DNA from: DASZMX01 sp035551475
GTDB lineage: Bacteria > Verrucomicrobiota > Verrucomicrobiia > Limisphaerales > Palsa-1400
Assembly: GCA_035551475.1 (NCBI GenBank)
Contig: DASZMX010000053.1
Coordinates: forward strand, 74,756-138,755
DNA: 64,000 nucleotides
Direction: 5' to 3'
Shown: piece by piece, positions 16,794 through 25,589 of the stretch
How positions within the stretch are numbered: position 1 is the first letter of the stretch
How the letters are laid out: every line of letters begins with the position of its first letter
Notes under the pieces: generated by a model
The model's input: the letters and a program-made list of their open reading frames with translations, nothing else
What the model was told of the DNA's origin: nothing
Database searches by the model: none
Position numbers and translations under genes: made by a program

Positions 16794-18302
16794 ATGTCGC
16801 CGCTCACCTGGATTTTTATTTTTCCCCTGCTCGCCGCGGTTGGAATTGTTTTGATTCCGCGGAATTATCGGTTCGTGATCCGCTGCGTGGCCCTGGCCGC
16901 CACCGCCATTTCGATGCTTCTCTCCATTTCGATGTTCGCCTCCTTCATGCCGGGTGTGCCCGGCTTCCAATTCGAGCAGCAGCGGGCGTGGGCCGGCGAT
17001 TTGGGCATCAGCTATCACGTCGGGGTGGACGGCCTCAACATCGGCCTCATCCTGATGGGCGCCACGGTGGCTTTCGCGGCCGTGTGCGTCTCCAGCTCGA
17101 TCAAGACGCGGGAAAAGGAATTTTACATCCTATTATTGACGATGGCGGGCGGCATCCTGGGCGCCTTTGCCTCGCTGGATTTGTTCTGCTTTTATTTCCT
17201 GCACGAACTGGCGCTGGTGCCGACGTTCATCATGATCGGCGTTTGGGGCAAGGGTGAGCGCAAAAATTACGCGACCTACCAGATCACGCTTTATCTCAGC
17301 CTCGGCGCGCTCCTGGCGCTGCTGGGGTTGATCGCGGTTTACCTCCAATTGCCCGCCGGCCATCGCACGTTTGATATTCCGCAGATCATCGAATTTTACC
17401 GCACGCATCGCATGGCGGAATCGGCCCAGCGCATTATTTTCCCGATGCTTTTGTTTGGCTTTGGCATCCTCGTTTCGCTGTGGCCGTTCCACACCTGGGC
17501 GCCGTTGGGCTACGGCTCCGCGCCGACCGGCACGGCCATGATTCATGCGGGCGTCCTCAAGAAATTTGGCCTTTATGGCCTCATTCGTCTGGCCCTGCCG
17601 ATTATGCCGGACGAGGCGCAACGCTGGGCGGTGACGATCATGGCCCTTTCGCTCGGCAACATTATTTACTGCGGATTTGTCGCCATGCGGCAGCGCAATT
17701 TGAACATGCTGATCGGCAATTCGAGCGTGGCGCACATGGGCTTCGCGTTTCTGGGCATTGCCAGCCTCAGTTTGGTTGGCATCACCGGCGCCGCCGTGGT
17801 GATGGTGGCGCATGGCTTTCTCGCCGCCCTCACGTTTGCGCTCAGCGGTTACTTGCACGAGCAAACGGGCACGCTGGAGATTGACCGCATGGGCGGATTG
17901 CTGCGGCGCCTTCCCTTCATCGGCGCGGTGACCATCATGGCAATGATGGCAGGCTGCGGTCTGCCGGGATTTGCGGGCTTTCCCGGGGAAGTTTTGAGCC
18001 TTTTTGGAAGCTGGGGCCGCTCGCAGGTCATGACTGGCGTCGCGGTCTGGGGCGCGCTGGTGATTGGCGGCGTTTATATGACACGCGCCATTCGCAATAT
18101 TTTGCACGGCGAAAAGGAATGGCCCAATATCTTGGACGCCACCAGCCTCTGGCGCCGGCTGCCCTTCGGGCTTCTGCTCGCCGGCTTGCTGCTGTTCGGC
18201 TGTTTCCCGCGACTGCTAACTGACGGGATAAAAGTCAGCGTCGAACCGATCGTCGGCATGGCGGCCGGCGAATTGCACGCGGTTAAGGGAGGTCACCGAT
18301 GA
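16794..18302 (+). CDS. nuoM: NADH-quinone oxidoreductase subunit M
   Basis: A 502-residue antiporter-like membrane subunit. The conserved glutamate is in FLHELALVPTFIMIG and the channel signature is HTWAPLGYGSAPTGTAMIHA. About 14 hydrophobic segments are present. It starts three bases after nuoL and overlaps the nuoN start by four bases. Confidence 0.96.
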   Translation: MSPLTWIFIFPLLAAVGIVLIPRNYRFVIRCVALAATAISMLLSISMFASFMPGVPGFQFEQQRAWAGDLGISYHVGVDGLNIGLILMGATVAFAAVCVSSSIKTREKEFYILLLTMAGGILGAFASLDLFCFYFLHELALVPTFIMIGVWGKGERKNYATYQITLYLSLGALLALLGLIAVYLQLPAGHRTFDIPQIIEFYRTHRMAESAQRIIFPMLLFGFGILVSLWPFHTWAPLGYGSAPTGTAMIHAGVLKKFGLYGLIRLALPIMPDEAQRWAVTIMALSLGNIIYCGFVAMRQRNLNMLIGNSSVAHMGFAFLGIASLSLVGITGAAVVMVAHGFLAALTFALSGYLHEQTGTLEIDRMGGLLRRLPFIGAVTIMAMMAGCGLPGFAGFPGEVLSLFGSWGRSQVMTGVAVWGALVIGGVYMTRAIRNILHGEKEWPNILDATSLWRRLPFGLLLAGLLLFGCFPRLLTDGIKVSVEPIVGMAAGELHAVKGGHR

Positions 18303-19741
18303 ATTTGGCGTTGATCGTTCCCGAAATCTCCGTCGTCGCCCTGGCCCTGCTCATTCTTTTGCTGGACCTTTGGACGCCGGTGGCCGCCAAGGTTCGCCTC
18401 GGCTACCTCGCCATTGGCGGGCTGCTGCTGATTCTGGCCATGACTTGGGCGCACGATCTCAGCGCGGCGCCCGCCGTGGGATTTGGCGGCATGTTTCAAG
18501 CCGACGGCCTCGGCCTTTTCTTCAAACGTTTTTTTATCATCGCCGCCGTGGCCGCCATTGCGCTCGCCATGGATTTTTCCGCGCGTATAGCCTCTGGCAT
18601 TTCCGAACTCTATGCGCTGATGCTCATCGCGTTGAGCGGCATGATGTTTGCCGCCTCGGTCAATGATCTCGTCCTCGCCTTCGTCGCGCTGGAGCTGATT
18701 TCGGTGACATTTTATATTCTGGTCAGCTTTCAACGCGGACGCTTGCTCTCGCTGGAAGCTGGCGTCAAATATTTGATTTTGAGCGCGCTCTCCGCGGCCT
18801 TTTTGGTGTTTGGCATTGCCCTGATCTTTGGCGCGTCGGGAGTCACCAACTTCACCGATCTGAACCACGCCGCGCCCACTCTGGTGTTGAACAAGGCTTT
18901 CTGGCTGGGCCTGCTGCTCGTCTTGATTGGTTTGAGTTTTAAGATTGCCGCGTTCCCGCTGCAAATGTGGGCGCCGGACGTGTATCAAGGCGCGCCGACG
19001 CCTGTCACCGCGTTCCTTGCCATCGGCTCGAAGGCAGCCGGTTTTGCGCTGGCATTGCGCATTCTTTTCATCGCGTTTCCCTTGATCGCGGCGCGCTGGG
19101 ACAAGCTGCTGATCGTGACGTCTGGCGTCACCATCCTTTACGGAAATCTGTGCGCCATTCCGCAACGCAGCCTCAAACGTCTTTTGGGCTACTCCAGCAT
19201 TGCCAACGCCGGCTATCTGCTGCTTGGTGTATCCGCGGTCAGCGCCAGCGGGTCGTCCGCGGTGCTGTATTATTTGGCCGGATATTTGGCGACGCTCGTG
19301 GCGGTGTTTGCCGTGATCAGCGTGGTGGGCCGCGAATCCGATGATATCAGCGCCTTCGCGGGGCTGCATCAGCGTTCGCCTTTTCTGGCCGCCGGCATGA
19401 CGCTCGGCATGGTTTCCCTCGCGGGCATTCCGCCCCTGGCTGGCTTTCTCGGCAAATTCCTGCTGCTGCGCTCGGTCATCGATCGCGGCTTTTCCGATCC
19501 CGCTTATTTCTGGCTCGCGGGCGTGGCGGTGATCGGCGTGGTTATTTCGCTGTATTACTATTTTGGCGTCGTGCGCACGATGTATTGGCAAAGCGTGCCG
19601 GCGGACGCCGCGCCGCTGCAATTCTCCGCGCCCATGAAAACGCTCCTGGCGCTCAGCGTCATTGGCATGCTTTACCTGGGCGTCTGCCCCAGCGCGGCGT
19701 TCAACGCCACGGTCGAAGCGGTCAAGTCGCTCCGTTTTTAA
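18299..19741 (+). CDS. nuoN: NADH-quinone oxidoreductase subunit N
   Basis: A 480-residue antiporter-like subunit, the third proton channel of complex I. The signatures FKIAAFPLQMWAPDVYQGAP and LKRLLGYSSIANAGYLLLG are typical. It is the last nuo gene; 56 bases without an obvious terminator separate it from the ferredoxin gene, which may be cotranscribed. Confidence 0.95.
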   Translation: MNLALIVPEISVVALALLILLLDLWTPVAAKVRLGYLAIGGLLLILAMTWAHDLSAAPAVGFGGMFQADGLGLFFKRFFIIAAVAAIALAMDFSARIASGISELYALMLIALSGMMFAASVNDLVLAFVALELISVTFYILVSFQRGRLLSLEAGVKYLILSALSAAFLVFGIALIFGASGVTNFTDLNHAAPTLVLNKAFWLGLLLVLIGLSFKIAAFPLQMWAPDVYQGAPTPVTAFLAIGSKAAGFALALRILFIAFPLIAARWDKLLIVTSGVTILYGNLCAIPQRSLKRLLGYSSIANAGYLLLGVSAVSASGSSAVLYYLAGYLATLVAVFAVISVVGRESDDISAFAGLHQRSPFLAAGMTLGMVSLAGIPPLAGFLGKFLLLRSVIDRGFSDPAYFWLAGVAVIGVVISLYYYFGVVRTMYWQSVPADAAPLQFSAPMKTLLALSVIGMLYLGVCPSAAFNATVEAVKSLRF

Positions 19742-19797
19742 TTTTCCAAAACACTTGCCACACCTAATCCGGCGCAATTATATTTCGCACACAAACT

Positions 19798-20037
19798 ATG
19801 GCTGACATCGCAAATAAATACGCCGATAGCGTCGCGGGAAAATATTACGTGGACAACCAGTGCATTGACTGCGATCTGTGCCGCGAAACAGCCCCGGCCA
19901 ACTTCACGCGCAACGACGACGGCGGTTATTCCTTTGTCTTCAAGCAGCCGTCCTCGCCCGAGGAGGAAGCCCAATGCAAGGAAGCCAAGGAAGGTTGCCC
20001 CGTTGAAGCCATTGGCGACAATGGCGATCAAGCCTGA
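19798..20037 (+). CDS. small single-cluster ferredoxin
   Basis: A 79-residue acidic ferredoxin. CIDCDLC near residue 22 gives CxxCxxC, and a fourth cysteine is in EGCPVEAI near the C-terminus, the pattern of one 4Fe-4S (or 3Fe-4S) cluster. It is soluble and cytoplasmic. Placement directly after nuoN suggests a shared transcript and a possible role as electron carrier near complex I, but its partner is unknown. Its last 17 bases overlap the next gene. Confidence 0.88.
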   Translation: MADIANKYADSVAGKYYVDNQCIDCDLCRETAPANFTRNDDGGYSFVFKQPSSPEEEAQCKEAKEGCPVEAIGDNGDQA

Positions 20038-21556
20038 TATCCAACGGCGCCTCTTGATCCTCTGGGCGCTGGCCCTGGCCTTTTTCCAATTTTCCGAAAA
20101 CACGGCGGACCCCGATCTTTGGGCGCACGCCATGTTTGGCGAGCAACTGCTCCGTTCCGGCCATGTGCAGAAAACGGAGATTTTTTCCTGGACCGCTTTC
20201 GGGCAGCCCTTTGTCAACCATGAAGTCCTGGCGGAGGCCGCCCTCGGCGGCGCCCATGCGCTCGGCGGCGGCTCCGGCATTCTGCTGCTCAAGATGCTCG
20301 TCGGTTTTCTCACGTTCGGCGTGGCCCTGCGCTTGGGCGGGTCGGCGCTCGCTGTCTCCCGCCGCCCGATCGCATGGCTTGTCGGCGCGCTGGCGGTGGT
20401 GGAAATTTCCTTCGGCTTTGCCGCGCGGCCGCAAATCTTCACCGCCCTCGGCCTGGCCCTCGAATTTTGGTGCCTGCGTCAGATTTATCTCGGAAAAATT
20501 CGCTGGGCCGCCGCGTTGCCTGCCTTGTTTTTTCTCTGGATCAACACCCATGGCGGCGTCCTCGCGGGCCTTGCGCTGCTCTTCGCCGCTGCCGCCGCGA
20601 ATACGCTGCAAAAACGCGGCTCCCCGCTGCTTCTTTGGCTTGTCAGCCTCATCTGCGCCGCCACGCTGCTGCTGAATCCGTGGGGGTTCGAACTTCCGCG
20701 CTCCATCGTCGAGGCTGACTTATGGAACCGTTCCGCCATTCAGGAATGGCGCGCCACGCCCCTGGGCTGGGATCACGCCGCCGTGTTTGTCCTCCTCGCG
20801 CTGGCGTTGATCTCATTCTGCTTTTCACGCCGCCCGCGCGCGTGGTGGGAAATTGCCATGTGCGCCGTGCTGGGGTTGCTGGCCATCCGCACCGTGCGCC
20901 ACACCCCGCTTTTTTGCATCGCCGCGCTATCGTTTGTCCCGCCGCATCTGGCAGACGTGTTGGATCGCGCCGGCGCCCGCCTGGCCGCGTGGCGCGCGCT
21001 TTATCTCAGCCCGTTGACCTCGGTTTTCTTCGTCTTGACGGCGGCCGCGATGCTCGTTTGCTCCTTCACGCTCCGCAAAGAATTCCCGCTGACCATGGAA
21101 GTCCCGCGCCGCGAATATCCGCTGGCCGCGATCCAGTTCATCCGCGGCCACGACCTGCGCGGCAATGCCCTGATGTTTTTTGATTGGGGCGAACTCTGCC
21201 TTTGGGAATTGCCGCACGTCGCCGTCTCGATGGACGGCCGGATGGACACCTGTTATTCCCACGAGTTGTTCGAGGAGCATTGGAAGTTTTACAACGGCCT
21301 GAGCGTCAATACGAACATTCTCGACCTCGATCGCGCCGACCTCGCCCTGCTACCGGCCAATCTCGCCGGCGCCGCCGCCCTGGCCGCGCGTCCCGGCTGG
21401 CAGGCCGTTTATGTTGACTCGCTCGCGGTGGTGCTGGCGCACAATCCAAAGCGCTTTCCCGGGTTGCCGCGCGGGGCGTGGCCGGTGCATGGCCCCCTTT
21501 CCGCCACGGTTGGCTCCGCGCCCTTTCCGTCCGCTCCTTCCGCCCGCGTTTTATAA
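20021..21556 (+). CDS. multi-spanning membrane protein, GT-C-glycosyltransferase-like
   Basis: About 511 residues with ten or so hydrophobic segments over residues 1-370, then a soluble C-terminal part. An early loop contains ADPDLWAHAMFGEQLL, and the C-terminal part contains FFDWGELCLWELP and VSMDGRMDTCYS, a pattern often seen in polytopic proteins resembling lipid-linked GT-C glycosyltransferases. No firm catalytic assignment is possible. The ATG at 20021 lies inside the ferredoxin gene; a longer in-frame reading (19865) would cover most of it and is unlikely. It ends convergent with the Nif3-like gene, overlapping by six bases. Confidence 0.65.
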   Translation: MAIKPDIQRRLLILWALALAFFQFSENTADPDLWAHAMFGEQLLRSGHVQKTEIFSWTAFGQPFVNHEVLAEAALGGAHALGGGSGILLLKMLVGFLTFGVALRLGGSALAVSRRPIAWLVGALAVVEISFGFAARPQIFTALGLALEFWCLRQIYLGKIRWAAALPALFFLWINTHGGVLAGLALLFAAAAANTLQKRGSPLLLWLVSLICAATLLLNPWGFELPRSIVEADLWNRSAIQEWRATPLGWDHAAVFVLLALALISFCFSRRPRAWWEIAMCAVLGLLAIRTVRHTPLFCIAALSFVPPHLADVLDRAGARLAAWRALYLSPLTSVFFVLTAAAMLVCSFTLRKEFPLTMEVPRREYPLAAIQFIRGHDLRGNALMFFDWGELCLWELPHVAVSMDGRMDTCYSHELFEEHWKFYNGLSVNTNILDLDRADLALLPANLAGAAALAARPGWQAVYVDSLAVVLAHNPKRFPGLPRGAWPVHGPLSATVGSAPFPSAPSARVL

Positions 21557-22312
21557 TCCCGTCGGGTGGTCTAGAAAAACCCATGGGACGCGAAACGTCT
21601 TGGCCAGGTCAGCCGCGAGGGCCTTCACGCCAAAAGTTTCGGTGGCGTAATGCCCGCCGTAAAAAACGTTCAACCCCAAATCCTCCGCCACCGCATACGT
21701 CCAATGCGGCCCTTCGCCCGTGACAAAGGCGTCCACGCCCTCCGCCGCGGCAATTTTCATTTCCGCGCCGGCGCCGCCGGTGACAACTCCGATGCGGCGG
21801 CAGCGCGGCCCGCCGCCCGGCAAGACCACCGGGCTTCGCCCCACCGCCCGCGCCACTCTTTGCGTCAGGTCTTCGCGCGAAATATCCATAACCCCGCGCC
21901 AGCCGATGTGCCGTCCTTTTGTCAAGAAGAACGGTTCCAGGCGCTTCATCCCCAGCGCTTCCGCCAGCAAGGCGCAATTCCCCAGCCGCCGATGCGCATC
22001 CAACGGCAGATGCGAACTGTACACCGCGATGTCATGTGTCACCATGAGCCGCAGCATTTCGCGGCGTTTCCCGGTCCATGGCGCCGTTCGGGTCCAAAAT
22101 AGCCCGTGATGCGCCACCAGCAAATCGGCTTTTTCCGCCGCCGCGAGTTTGATCGTCGCCAGAGAGGCGTCCACGGCGGCGGCGATTTTCCGCACCGTCC
22201 CCGAGTTCTCCATCTGCAACCCGTTCATCGCTCCCTCCCAGTCGGTAAAGGTCTGGGGCTGAAGCAAGCGCTCACATCGGTCCACGATTTTCGCCAGAGA
22301 AACTGCTGCCAT
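21551..22312 (-). CDS. Nif3-like dinuclear metal centre protein (YbgI/DUF34 family)
   Basis: A 253-residue protein of the Nif3/YbgI family, whose hexamers carry a two-metal site. Metal-ligand candidates appear in LLVAHHGLFW, SSHLPLDAH, and the C-terminal VTGEGPHWTY and GGHYATE segments. Some relatives are linked to GTP cyclohydrolase-like or quality-control roles, but the biochemical function is unsettled. Typical length is about 250. A bidirectional terminator-like hairpin lies upstream of it. Confidence 0.85.
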   Translation of the reverse strand: MAAVSLAKIVDRCERLLQPQTFTDWEGAMNGLQMENSGTVRKIAAAVDASLATIKLAAAEKADLLVAHHGLFWTRTAPWTGKRREMLRLMVTHDIAVYSSHLPLDAHRRLGNCALLAEALGMKRLEPFFLTKGRHIGWRGVMDISREDLTQRVARAVGRSPVVLPGGGPRCRRIGVVTGGAGAEMKIAAAEGVDAFVTGEGPHWTYAVAEDLGLNVFYGGHYATETFGVKALAADLAKTFRVPWVFLDHPTGL

Positions 22313-22346
22313 GCCACGATGAAAGAGGAACGCCGGCCATTTGGCA

Positions 22347-22386
22347 AAAGAAAACCCGGGACGGAAATCCGCCCCGGGCCTTTTTT
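22347..22386. terminator. bidirectional rho-independent-type hairpin
   Basis: CCCGGGACGG and CCGCCCCGGG (one A-C mismatch) pair across a four-base loop. Six T follow on the plus strand and TTTTCTTTT on the minus strand. It lies 13 bases beyond the glycine-zipper gene on the minus strand and likely ends that transcript before the Nif3-like gene. Confidence 0.75.
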
Positions 22387-22398
22387 ATTCCTCTTGAC

Positions 22399-22911
22399 TT
22401 AGCGCGGTTTGCCGCTGGATGAATTCTCCACGCGGCGCCAGGCATCGCGCGTGGCGTGCTTGGCCTGCTCCCACGCCAGGGTCGAACTTCCGCCCGACTG
22501 CTCATACTCGCGTTGCAATTCAGCCTCCACGTCATCGTAGCTTCGGCCCCGATAACGGCCATAGCCCTCGTATCCGGCGCGGTAGGCTGGACGGTAGATG
22601 TCATATTTCAAACCGCGTTGCACGTAGGTTTGCTTCTCGTAATTGTCGCGCCAATAGGCGTCTTCGACCGTTGGGTCAATTCCTTCGGCGAAGCCCTTGC
22701 CGGCCAGACCGCCCACAATGGCGCCTGTCACCAATCCCACCGCGGCTCCCACCGGGCCGCCCACGGTGCCAATCGCGGCTCCGGCCGCGGCGCCGCCTGC
22801 CGCTCCGACGCCCGTGCCCAGCGGATGCGAGCCGGGCGCGCCGGTGATCGGATCGCGATTTTCATCTTTTTCCAAAGCGTTTGCGCCTCGATTTCGATTT
22901 TCGTAGTTCAT
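22399..22911 (-). CDS. glycine-zipper domain protein
   Basis: About 170 residues from ATG 22911. A low-complexity glycine/alanine segment at roughly residues 30-75 (GVGAAGGAAAGAAIG, AAVGLVTGAIVGGLAGKGFAEG) matches glycine-zipper membrane-inserting segments. The rest is hydrophilic and tyrosine/arginine-rich with the repeat-like RPAYRAGYEGYGRYRGRSY. No signal peptide is obvious. A longer in-frame reading to 23052 lacks a believable N-terminus. Such proteins are common near stress genes, but the function here is unknown. A terminator follows it. Confidence 0.7.
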   Translation of the reverse strand: MNYENRNRGANALEKDENRDPITGAPGSHPLGTGVGAAGGAAAGAAIGTVGGPVGAAVGLVTGAIVGGLAGKGFAEGIDPTVEDAYWRDNYEKQTYVQRGLKYDIYRPAYRAGYEGYGRYRGRSYDDVEAELQREYEQSGGSSTLAWEQAKHATRDAWRRVENSSSGKPR

Positions 22912-23009
22912 ATTACAACGTAGCGCCCGGCGTGATGGCGCGCAGGGCGCCTCCTCCCCGAATCGTGTAACAGGCGATTGCCGAGGCTTTTTGGCCCGCG
23001 CCGCCCCAA

Positions 23010-23030
23010 AATACTTGTAAATAATACTTG
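23010..23030. repeat. 13-bp-phased direct repeat AATACTTG in the 22912-23190 intergenic region
   Basis: AATACTTG occurs at 23010-23017 and 23023-23030, separated by TAAAT. It lies in the 279-base space between the divergent glycine-zipper and RRM genes, and is AT-rich in a GC-rich setting. It might be an operator or part of a promoter; nothing else clearly functional is visible there, and a 68-codon open frame in it looks random. Confidence 0.3.
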
Positions 23031-23190
23031 CTATCCCGCCGGATCCCGGCATGTTGAGGGCCTGTTCGATGGCTTGCTTGTCACTTCAAGAGATAGCGAA
23101 TCCTCAGATGAACTCGGTTCAGTGATGATTTTAAACCCGATGGTCGGGAGCGTTCTAGAAACAGCATATAGTCGGCACAGTTAAAATCAC

Positions 23191-23514
23191 ATGAGTAACA
23201 AATTGTTCGTTGGAAATCTTTCCTTCAACACCACTGAAAACGATCTGCAGGACGCTTTTGCCGCCCACGGCACCGTCACTGAAACCAACCTGATGATGGA
23301 TCGCGACACCGGCCGCCCGCGCGGCTTTGGTTTCGTCACCATGAGCAACGAGGCGGAAGCCGCCGCGGCAGTCGCCGCGCTCAACGGCAAAACCGTTGAT
23401 GGCCGCGCCCTCACCGTCAACATTGCCCGTCCTCGCGAAGAGCGCCCTCCTGGCGGCGGCGGACGCGGCGGCCGTAATTACGGCGGCGGCGGTGGCGAGC
23501 GCAATCGCTACTAA
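23191..23514 (+). CDS. glycine-rich RRM RNA-binding protein
   Basis: A 107-residue protein with one RNA recognition motif: RNP2 KLFVGNLSF at residues 4-12 and RNP1 RGFGFVTM at 44-51. A glycine/arginine-rich tail follows from residue 87. This is the layout of the cyanobacterial-type Rbp proteins, which bind single-stranded RNA and are often cold-induced. It is a single-gene unit closed by a strong terminator. Confidence 0.93.
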   Translation: MSNKLFVGNLSFNTTENDLQDAFAAHGTVTETNLMMDRDTGRPRGFGFVTMSNEAEAAAAVAALNGKTVDGRALTVNIARPREERPPGGGGRGGRNYGGGGGERNRY

Positions 23515-23533
23515 TTTCGTTTTTTAATCACGC

Positions 23534-23566
23534 TTGAGGCCCGGTTCGCCGGGCCTCAATTTTTTT
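23534..23566 (+). terminator. rho-independent terminator of the RRM gene
   Basis: A perfect 11-bp stem, TTGAGGCCCGG with CCGGGCCTCAA, closes a TTCG tetraloop and is followed by seven T. It starts 20 bases after the RRM stop codon. Confidence 0.93.
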
Positions 23567-23601
23567 GCCCGCGCCCGCCGCAACATTTCACAAATGGCCT
23601 A

Positions 23602-23629
23602 TTGAATTCCGCCGCCAGCTTCCTATAGT
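23602..23629 (+). promoter_or_regulatory. likely sigma70-type promoter of speA
   Basis: TTGAAT (23602-23607) and TATAGT (23624-23629) are separated by 16 bases, directly after the terminator and 16 bases before the speA ATG. A GAGG ribosome-binding motif lies at 23633-23636. The mRNA leader would be only about 10 bases. Confidence 0.5.
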
Positions 23630-23645
23630 GGCGAGGCGCAAAAAA

Positions 23646-25589
23646 ATGCAAACGACTGAATCGGCTTCCACCACCGCCGCCTGGGACATCCCGGCGGCCC
23701 GCGCCCTTTACAACATCAACCGCTGGGGCGCGAAATATTTTGACATCAACGACGCCGGCCATGTGGTTGCCACCCCGTTGGGCGAAGCCGGCGCCACGGT
23801 TGATTTGACCGACGTCATCGAGGAATGCAAGGGGCGCGGCCTGAAGTTTCCCGTCCTTATCCGCTTTCAGGACATCCTGCGCGACCGCGTGGAAGCCATC
23901 AATCAGGCGTTCAACGCCTCGATTGCCGAATTCAATTACCAGAACAAATACCGCGGCGTTTTCCCGATCAAGGTCAACCAGCTTCGTGAGGTGGTGGAAG
24001 AAATACTTGACGCTGGCAAGCCGTACCAATTCGGCCTGGAAGTGGGCAGCAAGCCCGAGCTTTTCGCCGGCCTGGCCATGCAAAGCCAGCAAGGCAGCCT
24101 CATTATTTGCAACGGCTACAAGGACAATGTCTTCATTCGCATGGCGCTCATGGGCATCAAGCTCGGGAAAAAAGTCGTCATGGTCGTGGAGAAATTGGAG
24201 GAGCTGAAACAAATCATCGCCGTCTCCCGCCAGGTGGGCGTTGATCCGATGCTCGGCATTCGCATTCGCCTCAACAGCAAAGGCGCCGGCAAATGGGCCG
24301 ACAGCGGCGGCGAAGACGCCAAATTCGGCTTGAACACCGTCGAACTGCTCAACGCGATTGAAATTCTGCGCGCGGAAAAAATGGAGGGCTGCTTCAAGCT
24401 CGTCCATTTCCACATCGGTTCGCAGGTTCCCGATATTTTGACCATCAAGAAGGCGGTGCAGGAAGCCGCCCGGTTTTACGCCAAACTCTACAAGATGGGT
24501 TTCGCCATCGAGATGCTGGACGTCGGCGGCGGCTTGGGCGTCGATTATGATGGCAGCCGCTCGGCTTTCGACAGCTCCACCAACTACACCCTGCAGGAGT
24601 ACACTAACGACATTGTTTTTTACATCGCCGAAGTGTGCAACCAAGAACAGGCGCCGCATCCGCAAATCGTCAGTGAAAGCGGCCGCGCCATCGTCGCGCA
24701 TCACAGCGTGCTGCTGGTGGAGGTTTTTGGCGCCATCGAAAAAACGAACGTCAGCCAGCGCATCACCGGCGGCGCCAACGAACATGCGCTCGTTCGCGAC
24801 CTGCTCGACATCCGCAAAAATCTTCCGACGCTCAACAAAATCGAGGCGTTCCATGACGCCTCCGAACGCCGCGAAGAGGCCCACAATATGTTCACGCTGG
24901 GCCTCCTCGACCTCCCGGACAAGGCCAAGATTGAATCGCTCTATTGGGAAATCGGGCAGGACGTCGTGCAGAGTTTTCGGGACCAGCCTTACGCGCCCGA
25001 GGAAATCCGCAAATTGGAAGACAGCCTGGGCGACCAATACCTTTGCAATTTCTCGGTTTTTCAATCGCTCCTCGACCATTGGGCGCTGGGCCAATTATTT
25101 CCCGTCATGCCTTTGAGCCGGTTGAACGAGCGGCCCGTGCGCGAGGCCACGCTCGTGGACATCACCTGCGATTCCGACGGTCAGGTGAAAAAATTCATCG
25201 ACCTTTACGACGTGCGCGACACCCTGCCCTTGCACGAATTGCGCTCCAACGGCCACGGTCCGGAGCCTTATTACATCGGCTTTTTTCTCATGGGCGCCTA
25301 TCAGGACATCATGGGCGACCTGCACAATCTCTTCGGCCGCGTCAACGAACTTCATGTGTTTCTCGATCCCGACGAAGCTTCCGGCTACTACGTCGAGGAA
25401 GTGATCGAAGGCTCCACGGTCGTGCAAACCCTCACCTCGGTGCAATACGACGAAAACGAGTTGAAGCGCCGCATGAAAGCGCAAATCGACGAGGCCATCA
25501 AATCCGACCGCCTCAAGCCTTCCGAAGGCATGCGGTTGCTCGACGATTACGAACGCGGCTTGAAGGACTACACTTACCTCACCATTTAA
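23646..25589 (+). CDS. speA: biosynthetic arginine decarboxylase
   Basis: A 647-residue PLP enzyme of the alanine-racemase-like fold III group, converting arginine to agmatine for polyamine synthesis. The PLP lysine is K109 in YRGVFPIKVNQ. HFHIGSQVPD and DVGGGLGVDYDG are further cofactor-site motifs. Length matches the roughly 630-660 of SpeA. The ATG at 23646 follows a GAGG and a promoter-like pair; the 27-codon in-frame extension upstream overlaps the terminator and is rejected. Its stop shares a base with the next start (TAATG). Confidence 0.95.
   Translation: MQTTESASTTAAWDIPAARALYNINRWGAKYFDINDAGHVVATPLGEAGATVDLTDVIEECKGRGLKFPVLIRFQDILRDRVEAINQAFNASIAEFNYQNKYRGVFPIKVNQLREVVEEILDAGKPYQFGLEVGSKPELFAGLAMQSQQGSLIICNGYKDNVFIRMALMGIKLGKKVVMVVEKLEELKQIIAVSRQVGVDPMLGIRIRLNSKGAGKWADSGGEDAKFGLNTVELLNAIEILRAEKMEGCFKLVHFHIGSQVPDILTIKKAVQEAARFYAKLYKMGFAIEMLDVGGGLGVDYDGSRSAFDSSTNYTLQEYTNDIVFYIAEVCNQEQAPHPQIVSESGRAIVAHHSVLLVEVFGAIEKTNVSQRITGGANEHALVRDLLDIRKNLPTLNKIEAFHDASERREEAHNMFTLGLLDLPDKAKIESLYWEIGQDVVQSFRDQPYAPEEIRKLEDSLGDQYLCNFSVFQSLLDHWALGQLFPVMPLSRLNERPVREATLVDITCDSDGQVKKFIDLYDVRDTLPLHELRSNGHGPEPYYIGFFLMGAYQDIMGDLHNLFGRVNELHVFLDPDEASGYYVEEVIEGSTVVQTLTSVQYDENELKRRMKAQIDEAIKSDRLKPSEGMRLLDDYERGLKDYTYLTI

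Noticed and set aside
18293..19777. Minus-strand frame of 494 codons opposite nuoN
   Set aside because: Very rich in Arg, His, Gln and Asp, as expected for the antisense of a hydrophobic membrane gene.
22978..23184. 68-codon plus-strand frame in the region before the RRM gene
   Set aside because: No ribosome-binding site, no domain and no coding-like composition.
23556..25094. Minus-strand open frame of 512 codons opposite speA
   Set aside because: Shadow of the strongly conserved speA; composition is that of an antisense frame, not a protein.
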